Assembly: GCF_000504205.1 (NCBI RefSeq)
Contig: NZ_AZAJ01000001.1
Coordinates: 780,879 to 844,878, forward strand
Direction: 5' to 3'
DNA: 64,000 bases
Origin: Methanolobus tindarius DSM 2278
Lineage (GTDB): Archaea > Halobacteriota > Methanosarcinia > Methanosarcinales > Methanosarcinaceae
Shown here: positions 44,841-54,561 of the stretch, piece after piece
How the letters are laid out: the number at the start of each line of letters is the position of its first letter
Numbering within the stretch: the first letter of the stretch is position 1
Position numbers and translations under genes: made by a program
The notes under the pieces: generated by a model
Databases searched by the model: none
What the model was told of the DNA's origin: nothing
The model's input: only the letters and a program-made list of their open reading frames with translations

Positions 44841-45389
44841 TTATTTAGAATTCAGATAATCGCTAAATATTTTCAAATATTCTATAGAAAATCCAAAACC
44901 TGTGACATTGTAAGCTATTCCTTTGTTTCTTTCAAAGATATCAGAACATTCTTTGAGAGCTATGTAAACATGCTCAGGAACTGATTCTTTCTCAATTTCC
45001 ATCATGTGTTTGTAAAGATCACACAAAATAATTATACCCATTTTGCAGGGATCAATTGTAAACATTCCTGGCTCCGGACTCGTATTAAATGGATATATTC
45101 GACAAATAGTTGGCCTGTATTCATATGCACCACACTTCCCTGATTCTGATAAAAATGGACAAGGATTCTTTAGAGAGTAATACGTGGTGCTGTTGGTGAC
45201 TCTAAAATCAAGATCTTCTGTTTTTGCTTTTGATACATTACTTAATTCTTTCAAGTCAATTGCATCCATCTCAATTGTTTTTGCCTTACAACAATGTGCA
45301 GGACAATCAGATGGACATTCATAGTGAGAGAGAATATTTGTGGCAATTTGATATATGATTGTATCTTTTAATCTTATTTTTGTGGACAT
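44841..45389 (-). CDS. YkgJ-family zinc/iron-chelating domain protein
   Basis: 182 residues with the cysteine pattern of the YkgJ (UPF0153) family: CPSDCPAHCC (~22-31), CPFLSESGKCGAYEYRPTICRIYPF (~76-100), then DPCKMG. These Cys bind a metal cluster; function is not established. A damaged paralog lies at 46336-46884. Confidence 0.8.
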   Translation of the reverse strand: MSTKIRLKDTIIYQIATNILSHYECPSDCPAHCCKAKTIEMDAIDLKELSNVSKAKTEDLDFRVTNSTTYYSLKNPCPFLSESGKCGAYEYRPTICRIYPFNTSPEPGMFTIDPCKMGIIILCDLYKHMMEIEKESVPEHVYIALKECSDIFERNKGIAYNVTGFGFSIEYLKIFSDYLNSK

Positions 45390-45558
45390 ATATTAGATTT
45401 TATAATGTATAATATAAAAACATAGTTAAATGTTCTTTGTGAATTCGCCAGTCATAATCTCCACGCTTGAAATATACAGAACTTTCAGACCACCATACAT
45501 TTATACCAAGATTCCTTTAATAAATTTGGGAATGTTGCCGGTTGAGTACAAAATATTG

Positions 45559-45661
45559 CCATTAATTAATACCTCACTTAATTAATGGAAACTACCTGTA
45601 ACCTGGTATTATTGACACACCCACTCCCACACAAACCCGTCTTATTTTAGTCAATAATACC
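45559..45661. repeat. Two perfect inverted repeats in an intergenic region
   Basis: First: CCATTAATTAA (45559-45569) and TTAATTAATGG (45578-45588), an 11-bp stem with 8-nt loop. Second: GGTATTATTGAC (45605-45616) and GTCAATAATACC (45650-45661), 12 bp perfect and 33 nt apart, with a C-rich imperfect tandem (CCCACTCCCAC, CCCATTCCCAT). They lie between a YkgJ gene and a pair of small unassigned ORFs. They may be terminators, operators or mobile-element ends. Confidence 0.6.
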
Positions 45662-45671
45662 CATTCCCATC

Positions 45672-46055
45672 GTGCATCATTATGGCATTCGTCATTTGTT
45701 TTCAGAAATGTTTATATGTAGCCATAATAGACATTATTATGTACTCAATGGGCTGGATAGCGTGGGGCCTGGGTACGGCGTCGGGTGGATATATTCGACG
45801 CCATTCATATTATACTACTATTTTACAACCTGTTTCTTAGGATACCAGGAACTTTGCACTTTCCTGGTAACTCACACCACCAGATTAAGATCTAAACTTC
45901 CATCCCTGAAATGTCCAGATCCGGAACCTTTGACCGAAGAAGATCTTCTATTCTTTGACAATACAGATCCATCTGACCTGGACACATCAGAAGTACGTGA
46001 CTACCTGCAGGAGGTTGGCCTACTTGATTCCAACGATGATAAACGTAACAACTAA
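45672..46055 (+). CDS. Doubtful ORF with acidic C-terminus
   Basis: A 127-codon frame. The N-terminal half is Tyr/His-rich and looks poorly coding. The C-terminal ~50 residues (CPDPEPLTEEDLLFFDNTDPSDLDTSEVRDYLQEVGLLDSNDD) look like a real helical acidic segment. A different frame at 45739 offers MYSMGWIAWGLGTASGGY and stops after 33 codons. Possibly a decayed gene. Function unknown. Confidence 0.3.
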   Translation: MHHYGIRHLFSEMFICSHNRHYYVLNGLDSVGPGYGVGWIYSTPFILYYYFTTCFLGYQELCTFLVTHTTRLRSKLPSLKCPDPEPLTEEDLLFFDNTDPSDLDTSEVRDYLQEVGLLDSNDDKRNN

Positions 46056-46104
46056 TGATTTTATAATCCAGGGATCCACCCTTCACACTTCCCACGCCTT
46101 AACC

Positions 46105-46266
46105 ATGTGGATCCTTCAAAACATCCTAGCTGCCTTTCTCTTAGGTCTCTTTATGGGTCTGACTGGTGCTCTGTTCTATGAATCAAATAAGAACTATGTA
46201 ACTCCCTGGTTGTTTGAGACTGCTATCCCCTGGATAGTAGGGAAGATTAACGGTTCCCAAAAATAA
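46105..46266 (+). CDS. Small membrane protein
   Basis: A 53-residue ORF from ATG 46105 with one strong TM segment (ILAAFLLGLFMGLTGALFY) and a second weaker one. Longer in-frame starts at 46036 exist but look non-coding. It lies between an unassigned ORF and a YkgJ pseudogene. Unknown function. Confidence 0.35.
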   Translation: MWILQNILAAFLLGLFMGLTGALFYESNKNYVTPWLFETAIPWIVGKINGSQK

Positions 46267-46335
46267 AAGTGTTAAATTGATTGTGTAGTATGGTATCCTA
46301 ATAGATTTATACATTCGATGTATAAATTTACAATT

Positions 46336-46884
46336 ATGTCCAAAGAAGGTAAACTCGTTTGAGACGCACATACTGCACTTAAAAAGATATTATCCAATTA
46401 TTCATGCCCTTCTGACTGTTTTGCTTTTTGTTGCACATCTCAAGATATTGAGTTAATAGAAAAAGAGCTCAATACATTACGCAAAGGAACTAAAGAAAAT
46501 ATAACAGATATAGAGTTCACTGAATTTGATGGCAATAGAACATACATAATAAAACCACCATGTAGGTATTTATCAGAATCTAATAGATGTACTGTTTATA
46601 GGTGGAGACCTGAGGTTTGTAAATCATTTCCTTTTAATTTTCATCCTGAAACGCACATGTTTGTTGTATATCCATGTAAACTAGGAGTAGATATCTGTAA
46701 AGATTTTTATGCGTTTAAGAGTCAAAAAACAAATGAACCTGTTCCATTACATAAGATTAGAAATTTGGAAGCTGAATCCGAATTGTATTACGATGATACA
46801 AATGATGATGCGCAAATATCATTCACTAAAATGAGTTTTTCTGAGACAATTGAATTTAGTAAGTTCCTTAAATCTAAAAAATAG
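46336..46884 (+). pseudogene. YkgJ-family gene with one premature TGA
   Basis: From ATG 46336 the frame reads MSKEGKLV, then TGA (46360-46362), then DAHTALKKILSNYSCPSDCFAFCC and a full YkgJ domain (CRYLSESNRCTVYRWRPEVCKSFPF, YPCKLG) to 46884. Aligned with the intact paralog at 44841-45389, only the one codon is broken. It is a recent pseudogene, a sequencing error, or rescued by an internal start at a later codon. Methanosarcinales reassign TAG (pyrrolysine), not TGA. Confidence 0.75.
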
Positions 46885-47015
46885 GGTTTAGAGCTCATGG
46901 AGGATTGTTCGACGTATGAAGGTGGGATGTATTCTGCTGTAAGCTTAAATTGTATCTCAAATTAAAATTATGAAGATAGGAACCTTTATTATTTTGAACA
47001 GTGTTTAGTTGTGAT

Positions 47016-48305
47016 ATGCTGTATTTTATCTTGGATTTGCTTTCAGCAGAAGTGAACAGAGAAATTCTACTTTCATGTTCTATATTTGGTTATGCTTTGT
47101 TCTTTATATATTTCTATGGAAGTAAATCATGGACTGATTTTTCAGAGATAGATAAAGTAGGCATATCTCTCGTTTTTGGTTTTATTACTTTTTATTTCTT
47201 GCTTCTTCCGTTGTATACTCTTTTAACTGCTTTTATTAATATTATCAATTTCACAAGCGAAGATATGATTATGAATCCTGTTGCTGATGTATCTTTGTAC
47301 AGAACTGGATTTTTTCTTTTAATTGGCTACCTAATTGCTTATAGGAGGAAAGTTAAAGTTGCCCTGATTGAATGCAAAAGATTGCATATGCATATTAATT
47401 ATGCTATTTTGATATTACTTCTGTTGATTTTAGTAATCATGGCTCTATCTGAGATAATTAGTCTGACTGCAACACATTACTCAGTTTACTTTATGCATTT
47501 TGCATATATTTGTCTTGCATGCTGGCTTCCGATTTTACTTTTGTTAATTCTAAATATAGCAATATTTTATGAAGAAAATGATAAACTAGACTCACTTATA
47601 AGATTAGAATCGCTGAATATATCATCACGTTTAAAAATATTCATGATTGCTCTTATTTTGTTATCATTTATAGCAATTGGTACAGCCTCATTAATACCTA
47701 GTATAGATACAGAAGATGGGGATACTGTAATTGTTGTAGATGAGTTTCCAGTTGAGCATAATTTGTCACGTATTTCAGCTGATAAAATAGTTTACCGGCA
47801 TTATACAATTAATCATCCTCTCGCTTTAGACTGGGTAAGGGTTGAGACGGAATACAATGTAGTTAGTGCATCGAAGGGAGGATTTAACAGGAAAACTACA
47901 GACTACTATGTAAATGATAATTATTTTATTATCAATGAAATCAATGAAACTAAAGTATCTGTAGTGATGACTGATGAAATATGCATGGACAATGTGGTAT
48001 CTTTAGATGCAGAGATTCCAGAATATAAAAATGAAACATGTTATGCAAAAATACACCTAGTAAACAATTTACCTGTAACATTGCAAATTCAAGATTTCTC
48101 ATTTGATTTGCATGATAACTACAAGCCCGTAAAAGTGGTTGTTAATTACAATAGATCAGGAGAGTTAAAATCTTATTCATGGACAGAAAACAATACAGAG
48201 AGGGATATTGTGACTGTTAAAGGGAGCGATCTACTTATACGCTGTTATGACTTAGATGAGGTAAATGATAGTGTCGATGTTTATGCCGTTTTGAAGCTAA
48301 AATAA
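47016..48305 (+). CDS. Multi-TM membrane protein with extracytoplasmic C-domain
   Basis: About 429 residues from ATG 47016 (GTG 47001 also possible, neither with a clear Shine-Dalgarno). About six to seven TM segments occupy residues 15-230 (GYALFFIYFYG, VFGFITFYFLLLPLYTLL, YAILILLLLILVIMALSEIISL, WLPILLLLILNIAIF, IFMIALILLSFIAIGTASLI). A beta-rich ~200-residue tail with several NxS/T sites (NMS-like sequons such as NETK, NETC, NRSG, NNTE) follows and is probably outside. No family recognised. Confidence 0.6.
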   Translation: MLYFILDLLSAEVNREILLSCSIFGYALFFIYFYGSKSWTDFSEIDKVGISLVFGFITFYFLLLPLYTLLTAFINIINFTSEDMIMNPVADVSLYRTGFFLLIGYLIAYRRKVKVALIECKRLHMHINYAILILLLLILVIMALSEIISLTATHYSVYFMHFAYICLACWLPILLLLILNIAIFYEENDKLDSLIRLESLNISSRLKIFMIALILLSFIAIGTASLIPSIDTEDGDTVIVVDEFPVEHNLSRISADKIVYRHYTINHPLALDWVRVETEYNVVSASKGGFNRKTTDYYVNDNYFIINEINETKVSVVMTDEICMDNVVSLDAEIPEYKNETCYAKIHLVNNLPVTLQIQDFSFDLHDNYKPVKVVVNYNRSGELKSYSWTENNTERDIVTVKGSDLLIRCYDLDEVNDSVDVYAVLKLK

Positions 48306-48501
48306 GCAATTTAACTGAGGTACACAAGACAGATACTCTTTCCTCACAAGTTCCGGATCAAATTCCAGGTAATTATTAGCCCAGGTCTTTTTCTTTAATG
48401 AATCTCCCCTGAGCCTTGATGTATACTTCCTGCATCCCTGCTCTAAAAACAAAATAAAACAAAGTCTAGTAACAATCTTAATTTTAAGAAAAAAAATTGA
48501 G

Positions 48502-48573
48502 TGCGCCGACCGGGATTCGAACCCGGGTTTAAGGCTTGGAAGGCCTCAGTCATAGCCACTAAACCACCAGCGC
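48502..48573 (-). tRNA. tRNA-Gly(UCC)
   Basis: The minus strand folds as a 72-nt tRNA: acceptor GCGCTGG/TCGGCGC with discriminator A, D arm with TGGTTTAGTGG, anticodon loop CTTCCAA (anticodon TCC, Gly) and a T arm with GGGTTCGAATCCC. CCA is not encoded. Confidence 0.93.
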
Positions 48574-48664
48574 AGTTTGGACACCCAATACAGTGCTTTT
48601 TCCAATATAATCTTTTCGCCTGATAATGAATATAATCCGGGGTAGTATTTAAAAGAGGAAGCAA

Positions 48665-50647
48665 TCACAGGGAATATTCTTCCCTGAGTTCCTTTATTCT
48701 GTCGCGAAGTTCTGCCGCCCTCTCAAATTCAAGGTTCTTGGCAGCAAGGTGCATATCAGCCTCAAGGTCAATGATAATATCTTTGATTTCACGAGCCGAA
48801 GCATCCTCTGCAATTGCCATCACACCGGAAGCAAGCTGGTATTTCTCACCCTTCACAAGTTCTTTTTGCAGAGCCTTGCGAATTGTAGTTGGCGTAATAC
48901 CATGCTTCTCGTTAAACTCCATCTGAAGCTTGCGACGCCTCTCGGTTTCACTGATAGCACGCTCCATAGAACCAGTCATATTGTCAGCATACAGGATGAC
49001 ACGACCTTCCGAGTTCCTTGAAGCACGTCCGATAGTCTGGATAAGTGAACGCTCCGAGCGCAGGAAACCCTCCTTATCAGCATCCAGTATCGCAACAAAA
49101 GAAACCTCAGGAATATCAAGACCCTCTCGCAGCAGGTTAATTCCGATAAGCACATCGAACTCACCTTTTCTCAAATCCCTGACAATCTCCGCACGTTGAA
49201 GAGTATCGATATCCGAGTGCATATATCGCACCCTGATGCCCAGCTCCAGAAGATATTCAGTCAGATCCTCGGACATCCTTTTAGTCAGAGTCGTCACAAG
49301 AATCCTGAATCCTTTCGCAGTTACCTTGCGAATCTCACCGATAAGGTCATCCACCTGATTCTCAACCGGCCGGACAGTAATTTCAGGATCAACAAGGCCT
49401 GTAGGACGGATAATCTGCTCAACCACAGCCTTGCTTTTCTCAACCTCATATTCCGCAGGAGTTGCAGAAACATAAATAACATTGTCAAGCTGCCTCTCAA
49501 ACTCATCATAACGCAGCGGCCTGTTATCAAGAGCCGAAGGCAACCTGAAACCGTACTCTACCAGTGACTGCTTCCTTGCCCTGTCACCGTTGTGCATTCC
49601 GCGTACCTGCGGGATGGTTACATGTGATTCATCAATAACCAGAAGATAATCATCAGGGAAGAAATTAAGCAGAGAAGATGGAGGCTCGCCGGGACGGCGA
49701 CCGTCAAAGTGCCGAGAGTAATTCTCAATACCACTGCAATAACCAAGCTCACGGATCATCTCCATGTCAAACTTGGTCCTCTGTTCCAGCCTTTGAGCTT
49801 CAAGCAAACGGTTCTCCGACCTCAGCACAGCCAGCCTGTCATGAAGTTCAGCTTCAATTGTGCCCAGAGCCTTGTCAATATATTCCTCCGGCATAACGAA
49901 GTGTTTGGCAGGATAGATACCGATTGTCTCACCCTGAAGCACTTCTTCCAGCACTTTTCCAGTCAGAGTATCAAAATAAGCAATCCTGTCAATCTCATCA
50001 CCAAAAAGCTCGACTCTTATCCCTTCCTTCTCCTGTGCCGGAAATATTTCAATCGTATCCCCACGCAAACGGAAAGTACCCTGTGTAAAATCAATATCAT
50101 TCCTTTCATACTGAATATTGATAAGTGATTCAAGGAAAGCAGGTCTGTCAATCTCCATTCCGGGAGTGAGCATCACAGACATAGCTCTCCACTCATCAGG
50201 AGAACCGAGGTTGTAGATGCAGGAAACACTGGAAACCACAATAACATCTTTGCGCTCCAGCAGAGCTTTGGTTGCCGAAAGTCTCAGCCTGTCTATTTCT
50301 TCGTTGATTGACGCATCCTTTTCGATATAAGTATCAGTTGTAGGCAGGTAAGCCTCCGGCTGGTAATAATCGTAATAACTGACAAAATACTCAACGGCAT
50401 TATCCGGGAAGAATTCCCGGAACTCAGAAAATAGCTGTGCAGCAAGGGTTTTGTTGTGTGCTATCACAAGAGTTGGTTTTTGCACATTCTGTATGACATT
50501 GGCTACTGTGAAGGTCTTTCCTGAACCTGTCACACCGAGCAATGTCTGGTGTTTCTTTCCTGCAAGCATACCTTCTGTAAGCTGGGAAATTGCCTTGGGC
50601 TGATCACCCTTCGGACTGTATTCAGAAACTAGTTTGAAAGGACGCAT
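48665..50647 (-). CDS. uvrB: Excinuclease ABC subunit B
   Basis: 660 residues from ATG 50647. The full UvrB layout is visible: Walker [13 protein letters not shown] (~38-49), the beta-hairpin [12 protein letters not shown] (~91-103) that inserts between strands, Walker B LLVIDESH (~340), motif [11 protein letters not shown], and the C-terminal UVR motif [15 protein letters not shown] that contacts UvrC. It verifies DNA damage delivered by UvrA. Bacterial-type NER is a known acquisition in Methanosarcinales. uvrA and uvrC are not in the window. Confidence 0.97.
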   Translation of the reverse strand: MRPFKLVSEYSPKGDQPKAISQLTEGMLAGKKHQTLLGVTGSGKTFTVANVIQNVQKPTLVIAHNKTLAAQLFSEFREFFPDNAVEYFVSYYDYYQPEAYLPTTDTYIEKDASINEEIDRLRLSATKALLERKDVIVVSSVSCIYNLGSPDEWRAMSVMLTPGMEIDRPAFLESLINIQYERNDIDFTQGTFRLRGDTIEIFPAQEKEGIRVELFGDEIDRIAYFDTLTGKVLEEVLQGETIGIYPAKHFVMPEEYIDKALGTIEAELHDRLAVLRSENRLLEAQRLEQRTKFDMEMIRELGYCSGIENYSRHFDGRRPGEPPSSLLNFFPDDYLLVIDESHVTIPQVRGMHNGDRARKQSLVEYGFRLPSALDNRPLRYDEFERQLDNVIYVSATPAEYEVEKSKAVVEQIIRPTGLVDPEITVRPVENQVDDLIGEIRKVTAKGFRILVTTLTKRMSEDLTEYLLELGIRVRYMHSDIDTLQRAEIVRDLRKGEFDVLIGINLLREGLDIPEVSFVAILDADKEGFLRSERSLIQTIGRASRNSEGRVILYADNMTGSMERAISETERRRKLQMEFNEKHGITPTTIRKALQKELVKGEKYQLASGVMAIAEDASAREIKDIIIDLEADMHLAAKNLEFERAAELRDRIKELREEYSL

Positions 50648-50794
50648 CAATATGTGTATTGAGCCGAAAGCCTATAAACGTATTCACAGGCGAAGTGCAT
50701 GCGTATTTCATTTCTAAAAACAGGATTTCACCGGTAAACAATATCACTGCCTCACCACACGATTCACAGGCATGTCATGAAATAATCCCCAAGT

Positions 50795-51121
50795 TCACCG
50801 GGAGAATATCAGGAAATACAACAGCATCAGCACAATTGCCAGTATCATCAGTGTCTGGGCACTCTTATTGTCCGAACCGATTATAACCGGAATTGGCCCT
50901 ATCATAATAAGACCGCTTCCTCTTACCTCTGTTTTATCAGAAACTGGCCCATTATCATCACGTGGATTAGAAGGATCAGAATAAGCTGAATTTGAATTTA
51001 AAGAGTATTCATCCTTTATTTCAGTATTCTGAGAGTTAGACACACCTGAAATGAAGATTAAAATAAAACCTGCAATGATCAACAGCATCCCTAATAATAT
51101 CAAGCTACCACCAAGCATCAC
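50795..51121 (-). CDS. TIGR00304-like two-TM membrane protein (copy 2)
   Basis: 108 residues: N-terminal TM (LGGSLILLGMLLIIAGFILIFISG), a polar Asn/Ser linker, the motif GSGLIMIGPIPVIIGSD, and a C-terminal TM. The GP(I/V)P motif between two TM segments is typical of a small archaeal family (TIGR00304/DUF131). It overlaps by 4 nt with a shorter paralog immediately upstream; the pair arose by tandem duplication. Function unknown. Confidence 0.75.
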   Translation of the reverse strand: MMLGGSLILLGMLLIIAGFILIFISGVSNSQNTEIKDEYSLNSNSAYSDPSNPRDDNGPVSDKTEVRGSGLIMIGPIPVIIGSDNKSAQTLMILAIVLMLLYFLIFSR

Positions 51122-51354
51122 AGTCCCCTCCTTGCTAACAGATAGATCACAGCTATCAGGACACCTGCCCAGAGCATGGATGACGTAATTTCCGGAGATG
51201 ATCCAAATGCAATTGGTACCGGACCTATCATGAAAAGGCCACCAAAATCGCCACTGCCACTGAAAGAAGAAAGTATTACACCGGCAAAAACAAGGAAAAA
51301 TCCAAGGAATATGAGTAGTGAACCCAGTTGTGAAAGCTCCTGTGGCGAACGCAT
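51118..51354 (-). CDS. TIGR00304-like two-TM membrane protein (copy 1)
   Basis: 78 residues: TM (LGSLLIFLGFFLVFAGVILSSF), then GGLFMIGPVPIAFGSSPEI, then a second TM (MLWAGVLIAVIYLLARRG). It is the compact form of the family and is coupled to the downstream copy by an ATGA overlap. Confidence 0.75.
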   Translation of the reverse strand: MRSPQELSQLGSLLIFLGFFLVFAGVILSSFSGSGDFGGLFMIGPVPIAFGSSPEITSSMLWAGVLIAVIYLLARRGL

Positions 51355-51439
51355 GAGAATCAGTATGTTAAAGGTCTGTTAAATAAGTAACAGTAAAAGA
51401 ATATTGTTTTTAAAAAATAAATATCCCTAAAAAGAAAAG

Positions 51440-52393
51440 TTAGTACTGGAACCTATAATCCTGAGGCATTGATGCCATCTGGTCAATGCCCATATCGGAT
51501 TCGGGTTCAAGCTCGTCTGCAATGTAGCGGTACTCACGCTGTGTCCTGTTCCCCCTGCGTGCAAGAATGTTCTTGCGGAACATACGAGAGAGATATGTAG
51601 ACACTGTACTCTGTTTTATTTCACCGTAAATACGCTCGTACTGCTTCTGAATATCCTGTGATGAGAACCAGATTCTCGGGTATTCGTACTTCAGGAAGAG
51701 TTCCAGACGTTCATTGATTGTCAGTGAATTGTCATTCATCCTATCATGAAGTGAAGGAACCTTGCGTTGTGGTGCTGCCTGTCGCTGAACCTGTAACGGA
51801 GCTTCAATATTAGGTACAGCCGACATCATCTGTTGGTTAGGATTCATTGTTTGGCGGACCGTAGATGACAGTGGTGGTGTCGGCTGTCCATACCCATATT
51901 GCTGAACCCCCACAGGAGGTAGAGTGTTGGGTTGTATATATTGCGGCGGCAATTGATAATCATTAATTGTATTCGGAACTGAATTCTGTCCCGGTTGTGG
52001 TGCATAAGCCTGCCTGAACTGTTGAGTTTGTGGCGGCACAGGCTGTGCAGGAATCTGTGTTTGCTGTACCGGCATCTGTGAATACTGTTGCTGGTACTGC
52101 TGTGATTGATTCACCTGCTGCGCTGGCTGTTGAGAAATAACAGGAGGCTGCTGAACAAATTGTGGTTGGTATACATTCTGTCCGGCAATATTTTCCTGAG
52201 AATTAGTAGTATTAGAAGGAGCTAATGCATTTTGCATCATGTTAGGTGAATTGGACGAAGGTTCGGAAATAGTTCTAGTCTCGTCTGCATATATGTTCAG
52301 GAATGCCAACTGACTGTGCCTGTCAGCAATCCCGAACTCGGCGCTTGCTTTTTTAGTGCCATCGTCGTTGATGATCTCAAGCCGAACCTTCAT
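51440..52393 (-). CDS. Gln/Pro-rich protein with C-terminal winged-helix domain
   Basis: 317 residues. An N-terminal ~35-residue beta module (KVRLEIINDDGTKKASAEFGIADRHSQLAFLNIY) precedes a ~150-residue low-complexity linker dominated by Gln, Pro and Asn. A C-terminal helical/winged-helix segment follows (TINERLELFLKYEYPRIWFSSQDIQKQYERIYGEIKQSTVSTYLSRMFRKNILARRGNRTQREYRYI, positions ~51540-51740) that probably binds DNA. Glutamine-rich tracts this long are unusual in archaea. Its upstream region carries two short direct repeats. Function unknown. Confidence 0.65.
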   Translation of the reverse strand: MKVRLEIINDDGTKKASAEFGIADRHSQLAFLNIYADETRTISEPSSNSPNMMQNALAPSNTTNSQENIAGQNVYQPQFVQQPPVISQQPAQQVNQSQQYQQQYSQMPVQQTQIPAQPVPPQTQQFRQAYAPQPGQNSVPNTINDYQLPPQYIQPNTLPPVGVQQYGYGQPTPPLSSTVRQTMNPNQQMMSAVPNIEAPLQVQRQAAPQRKVPSLHDRMNDNSLTINERLELFLKYEYPRIWFSSQDIQKQYERIYGEIKQSTVSTYLSRMFRKNILARRGNRTQREYRYIADELEPESDMGIDQMASMPQDYRFQY

Positions 52394-53013
52394 CCTTTTT
52401 GCCTCTTTGCGGATCCATTCATCCCCTCAGATGTAGTGATGGATTCACAAAACCATTTATCCCCTCAGACTCATGGTGTTGCTCATTAATCTTGATCCGT
52501 TATCTTGTGAATACATCAGGAACACACTGTTTCTCTGTGCTTCACAATACATACATGGGTTTAATATTATATAAATATTTGCTCTAATAATATGTATCAA
52601 CATGTTTTAAAGTAAATCAAAGCAATAATAGAGCTTTATTTAAAAATTAAAACATTCAATACACATTGAAGACAAATCACACAATTCGTCTACAATACAA
52701 CAACTGCAATAATAATAGATAAATATTTCGTTTTTTGTCGAATTTAACAGTAATTATGTGTGCTGAAAAAACAGAAACAGATTTTAAGCTTTATTAAAGC
52801 CAATTAAATGGTTATTAAGTATTTTTTATCAAAATAAAAGTCAAAGGAAGCACAAAAAGAATACAAAACTGTTTTTTGTGATAAGCTTAAAAAAGACATT
52901 TCAGGCCATTTTAGCAATATGAGAGGTAGTACAAAAATAAAGATGCTGCGAACAAAAGCATGATGCATTGGTGCAGTCGCCTTTATATCCAATGATACCC
53001 ATAGTAAGCCCCT
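52394..53013. other. Long intergenic region before PAN
   Basis: About 620 nt separate the divergent Gln-rich and PAN genes. Near the Gln-rich gene a 16-nt direct repeat, CATT(C/T)ATCCCCTCAGA, occurs at ~52418 and ~52456. The remainder is very AT-rich without a supported ORF, and the PAN TATA box lies at its right end. No RNA gene recognised. Confidence 0.45.
52982..52988 (+). promoter_or_regulatory. TATA box of the PAN gene
   Basis: TTTATAT is centred about 28 nt before the PAN ATG (53014). With the usual archaeal spacing of ~25 nt to the start site, the transcript would begin almost at the ATG, so the mRNA is probably leaderless or nearly so. No Shine-Dalgarno is seen. Confidence 0.55.
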
Positions 53014-54249
53014 ATGTCAAATAGTAGTGCTGAATCACCAATTGACAATATTAGTTCAAAGATAAAGACTCAGATAGAGTCCAATTCTCTTGACGAAAAA
53101 GATGTGGAGACCTTACTCCATGAAATTGAATTACTTAAAGTCAATAACGAAAACATGCGGGCAAAGTTGCTTGAAGCAAGCATGCTGGCAAACAATTATC
53201 TTGAAGAGACAAGCAAGCTCAAGAGACAGATAGAGCAGCTCACAACCCCACCACTTTTCATCGCCACAGTCATGGAAGTTGACAACGGAACGGCACTTAT
53301 CAGACAGCATGGAAACAACCAGGAAGTTGTGACCAAGATACCAGCCAATATTAATGTTGAGGCAGGTATGAGAGTTTGCGTGAATGCCGCATTCTCTATT
53401 ATATCTATCATCTCCAGAGCTGCGGACGTGCGTGCCCAGGTTATGGAGCTTATCAACTCTCCGGGAATCGACTATGACATGATAGGCGGCCTTGATGATG
53501 TCCTGAAAGAGGTTATCGAATCTGTGGAACTTCCGCTTGTCGAGCCGGAGTTGTTCGAGAAGATAGGAATTGAGCCTCCAACAGGTGTGCTGATGTACGG
53601 CGCTCCGGGAACAGGTAAGACCCTTATCGCAAAGGCTGTTGCTTCAAGAGCAAATGCTACATTTATCAGGATGTCAGGTTCAGACCTTGTGCAGAAGTTT
53701 GTGGGAGAAGGCGCACGCCTTGTGAAAGATGTGTTCCAGATGGCTCGCGACAAGTCCCCATCCATCCTTTTCATTGATGAGATTGATGCTGTGGGTGGCA
53801 TGCGTACACACGATGGTACCACAGGTTCTGCGGAAGTGAACCGTACCATGCTTCAGCTCCTTGCTGAGATGGATGGTTTTGATGCAACCAGAAATGTTAA
53901 GGTCATTGCCGCAACCAACAGGATAGATCTTCTTGACCCTGCACTGCTTCGTCCGGGAAGATTTGACCGTGTTATTGAGGTTCCACTCCCTGATGAGAAG
54001 GGACGCTTTGAGATTTTCAAGATTCACACCCGCAAGATGAACATGGCTGAGGATGTGGACTTTGAGAAACTCGCAAAGATGACAAACGGCCTCAGTGGTG
54101 CAGATATTAAAATTATCACAAAGGAAGCCGGAATGTTCGTTCTCAGAAGACGCGGAGACAGCATCAAAATGCAGGATCTCCTTGACGCTTATGAGAAAGT
54201 CGTTTCCGAGGAAGAAGAACAAACTTCCCCATACAGTATGTTTGCATAA
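53014..54249 (+). CDS. pan: Proteasome-activating nucleotidase (PAN)
   Basis: 411 residues. An N-terminal coiled coil (~25-78) is followed by the OB-fold ([28 protein letters not shown]) and an AAA+ domain with Walker A GAPGTGKT (~196), Walker [10 protein letters not shown] (~252), sensor 1 AATNRID and the second-region-of-homology Arg fingers (LRPGRFDR). It unfolds proteins for the 20S proteasome. The C-terminus ends SMFA: the usual HbYX gate-opening tail is represented only by a hydrophobic-Phe-Ala variant. Stand-alone gene. Confidence 0.96.
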   Translation: MSNSSAESPIDNISSKIKTQIESNSLDEKDVETLLHEIELLKVNNENMRAKLLEASMLANNYLEETSKLKRQIEQLTTPPLFIATVMEVDNGTALIRQHGNNQEVVTKIPANINVEAGMRVCVNAAFSIISIISRAADVRAQVMELINSPGIDYDMIGGLDDVLKEVIESVELPLVEPELFEKIGIEPPTGVLMYGAPGTGKTLIAKAVASRANATFIRMSGSDLVQKFVGEGARLVKDVFQMARDKSPSILFIDEIDAVGGMRTHDGTTGSAEVNRTMLQLLAEMDGFDATRNVKVIAATNRIDLLDPALLRPGRFDRVIEVPLPDEKGRFEIFKIHTRKMNMAEDVDFEKLAKMTNGLSGADIKIITKEAGMFVLRRRGDSIKMQDLLDAYEKVVSEEEEQTSPYSMFA

Positions 54250-54334
54250 ATCGCAAGCATACACCCTTTTTCATCAAACGAAAGATTAATATGCTTTGAG
54301 TGACTTTCAAGGGTGCTGACAAGCAAAGCAGATT

Positions 54335-54409
54335 GCTCCGATAGTGTAGCACGGCCAATCATGCAGGACTCTCACTCCTGCGACTGGGGTTCGAATCCCC
54401 ATCGGAGCA
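54335..54409 (+). tRNA. tRNA-Glu(CUC), probable integration site
   Basis: A 75-nt tRNA folds with acceptor GCTCCGA/TCGGAGC and discriminator A, D arm TAGTGTAGC, anticodon loop CTCTCAC (anticodon CTC, Glu) and T arm GGGGTTCGAATCCCC. An integrase gene begins 153 nt downstream in the same direction, the classic arrangement when a tyrosine integrase uses a tRNA 3' end as attachment site. Confidence 0.93.
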
Positions 54410-54561
54410 TCCGTCTCTATTTCTTTTAACTTTACCTAAACTTAATTTATAATTTTATATAGATTAATCTTTTTAACTGTGCTATATATTTCTCTATAGA
54501 GTCTATGTTCCAACAAAATATAAAGGATAATTTTAGTCCTAATCCTCGGTGGGACTAAAAA

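Noticed and set aside
46360..46362. TGA in the YkgJ frame as selenocysteine or recoded codon
   Set aside because: Methanosarcinales are not known to use selenocysteine, and their recoded stop is TAG (pyrrolysine). No Cys-equivalent position is seen in the paralog.
52804..52992. 62-codon minus-strand ORF before PAN
   Set aside because: It covers the PAN TATA box, has no ribosome-binding site and shows no coding pattern.
53680..54264. 194-codon minus-strand ORF overlapping PAN
   Set aside because: It is a shadow of the highly conserved AAA+ region.
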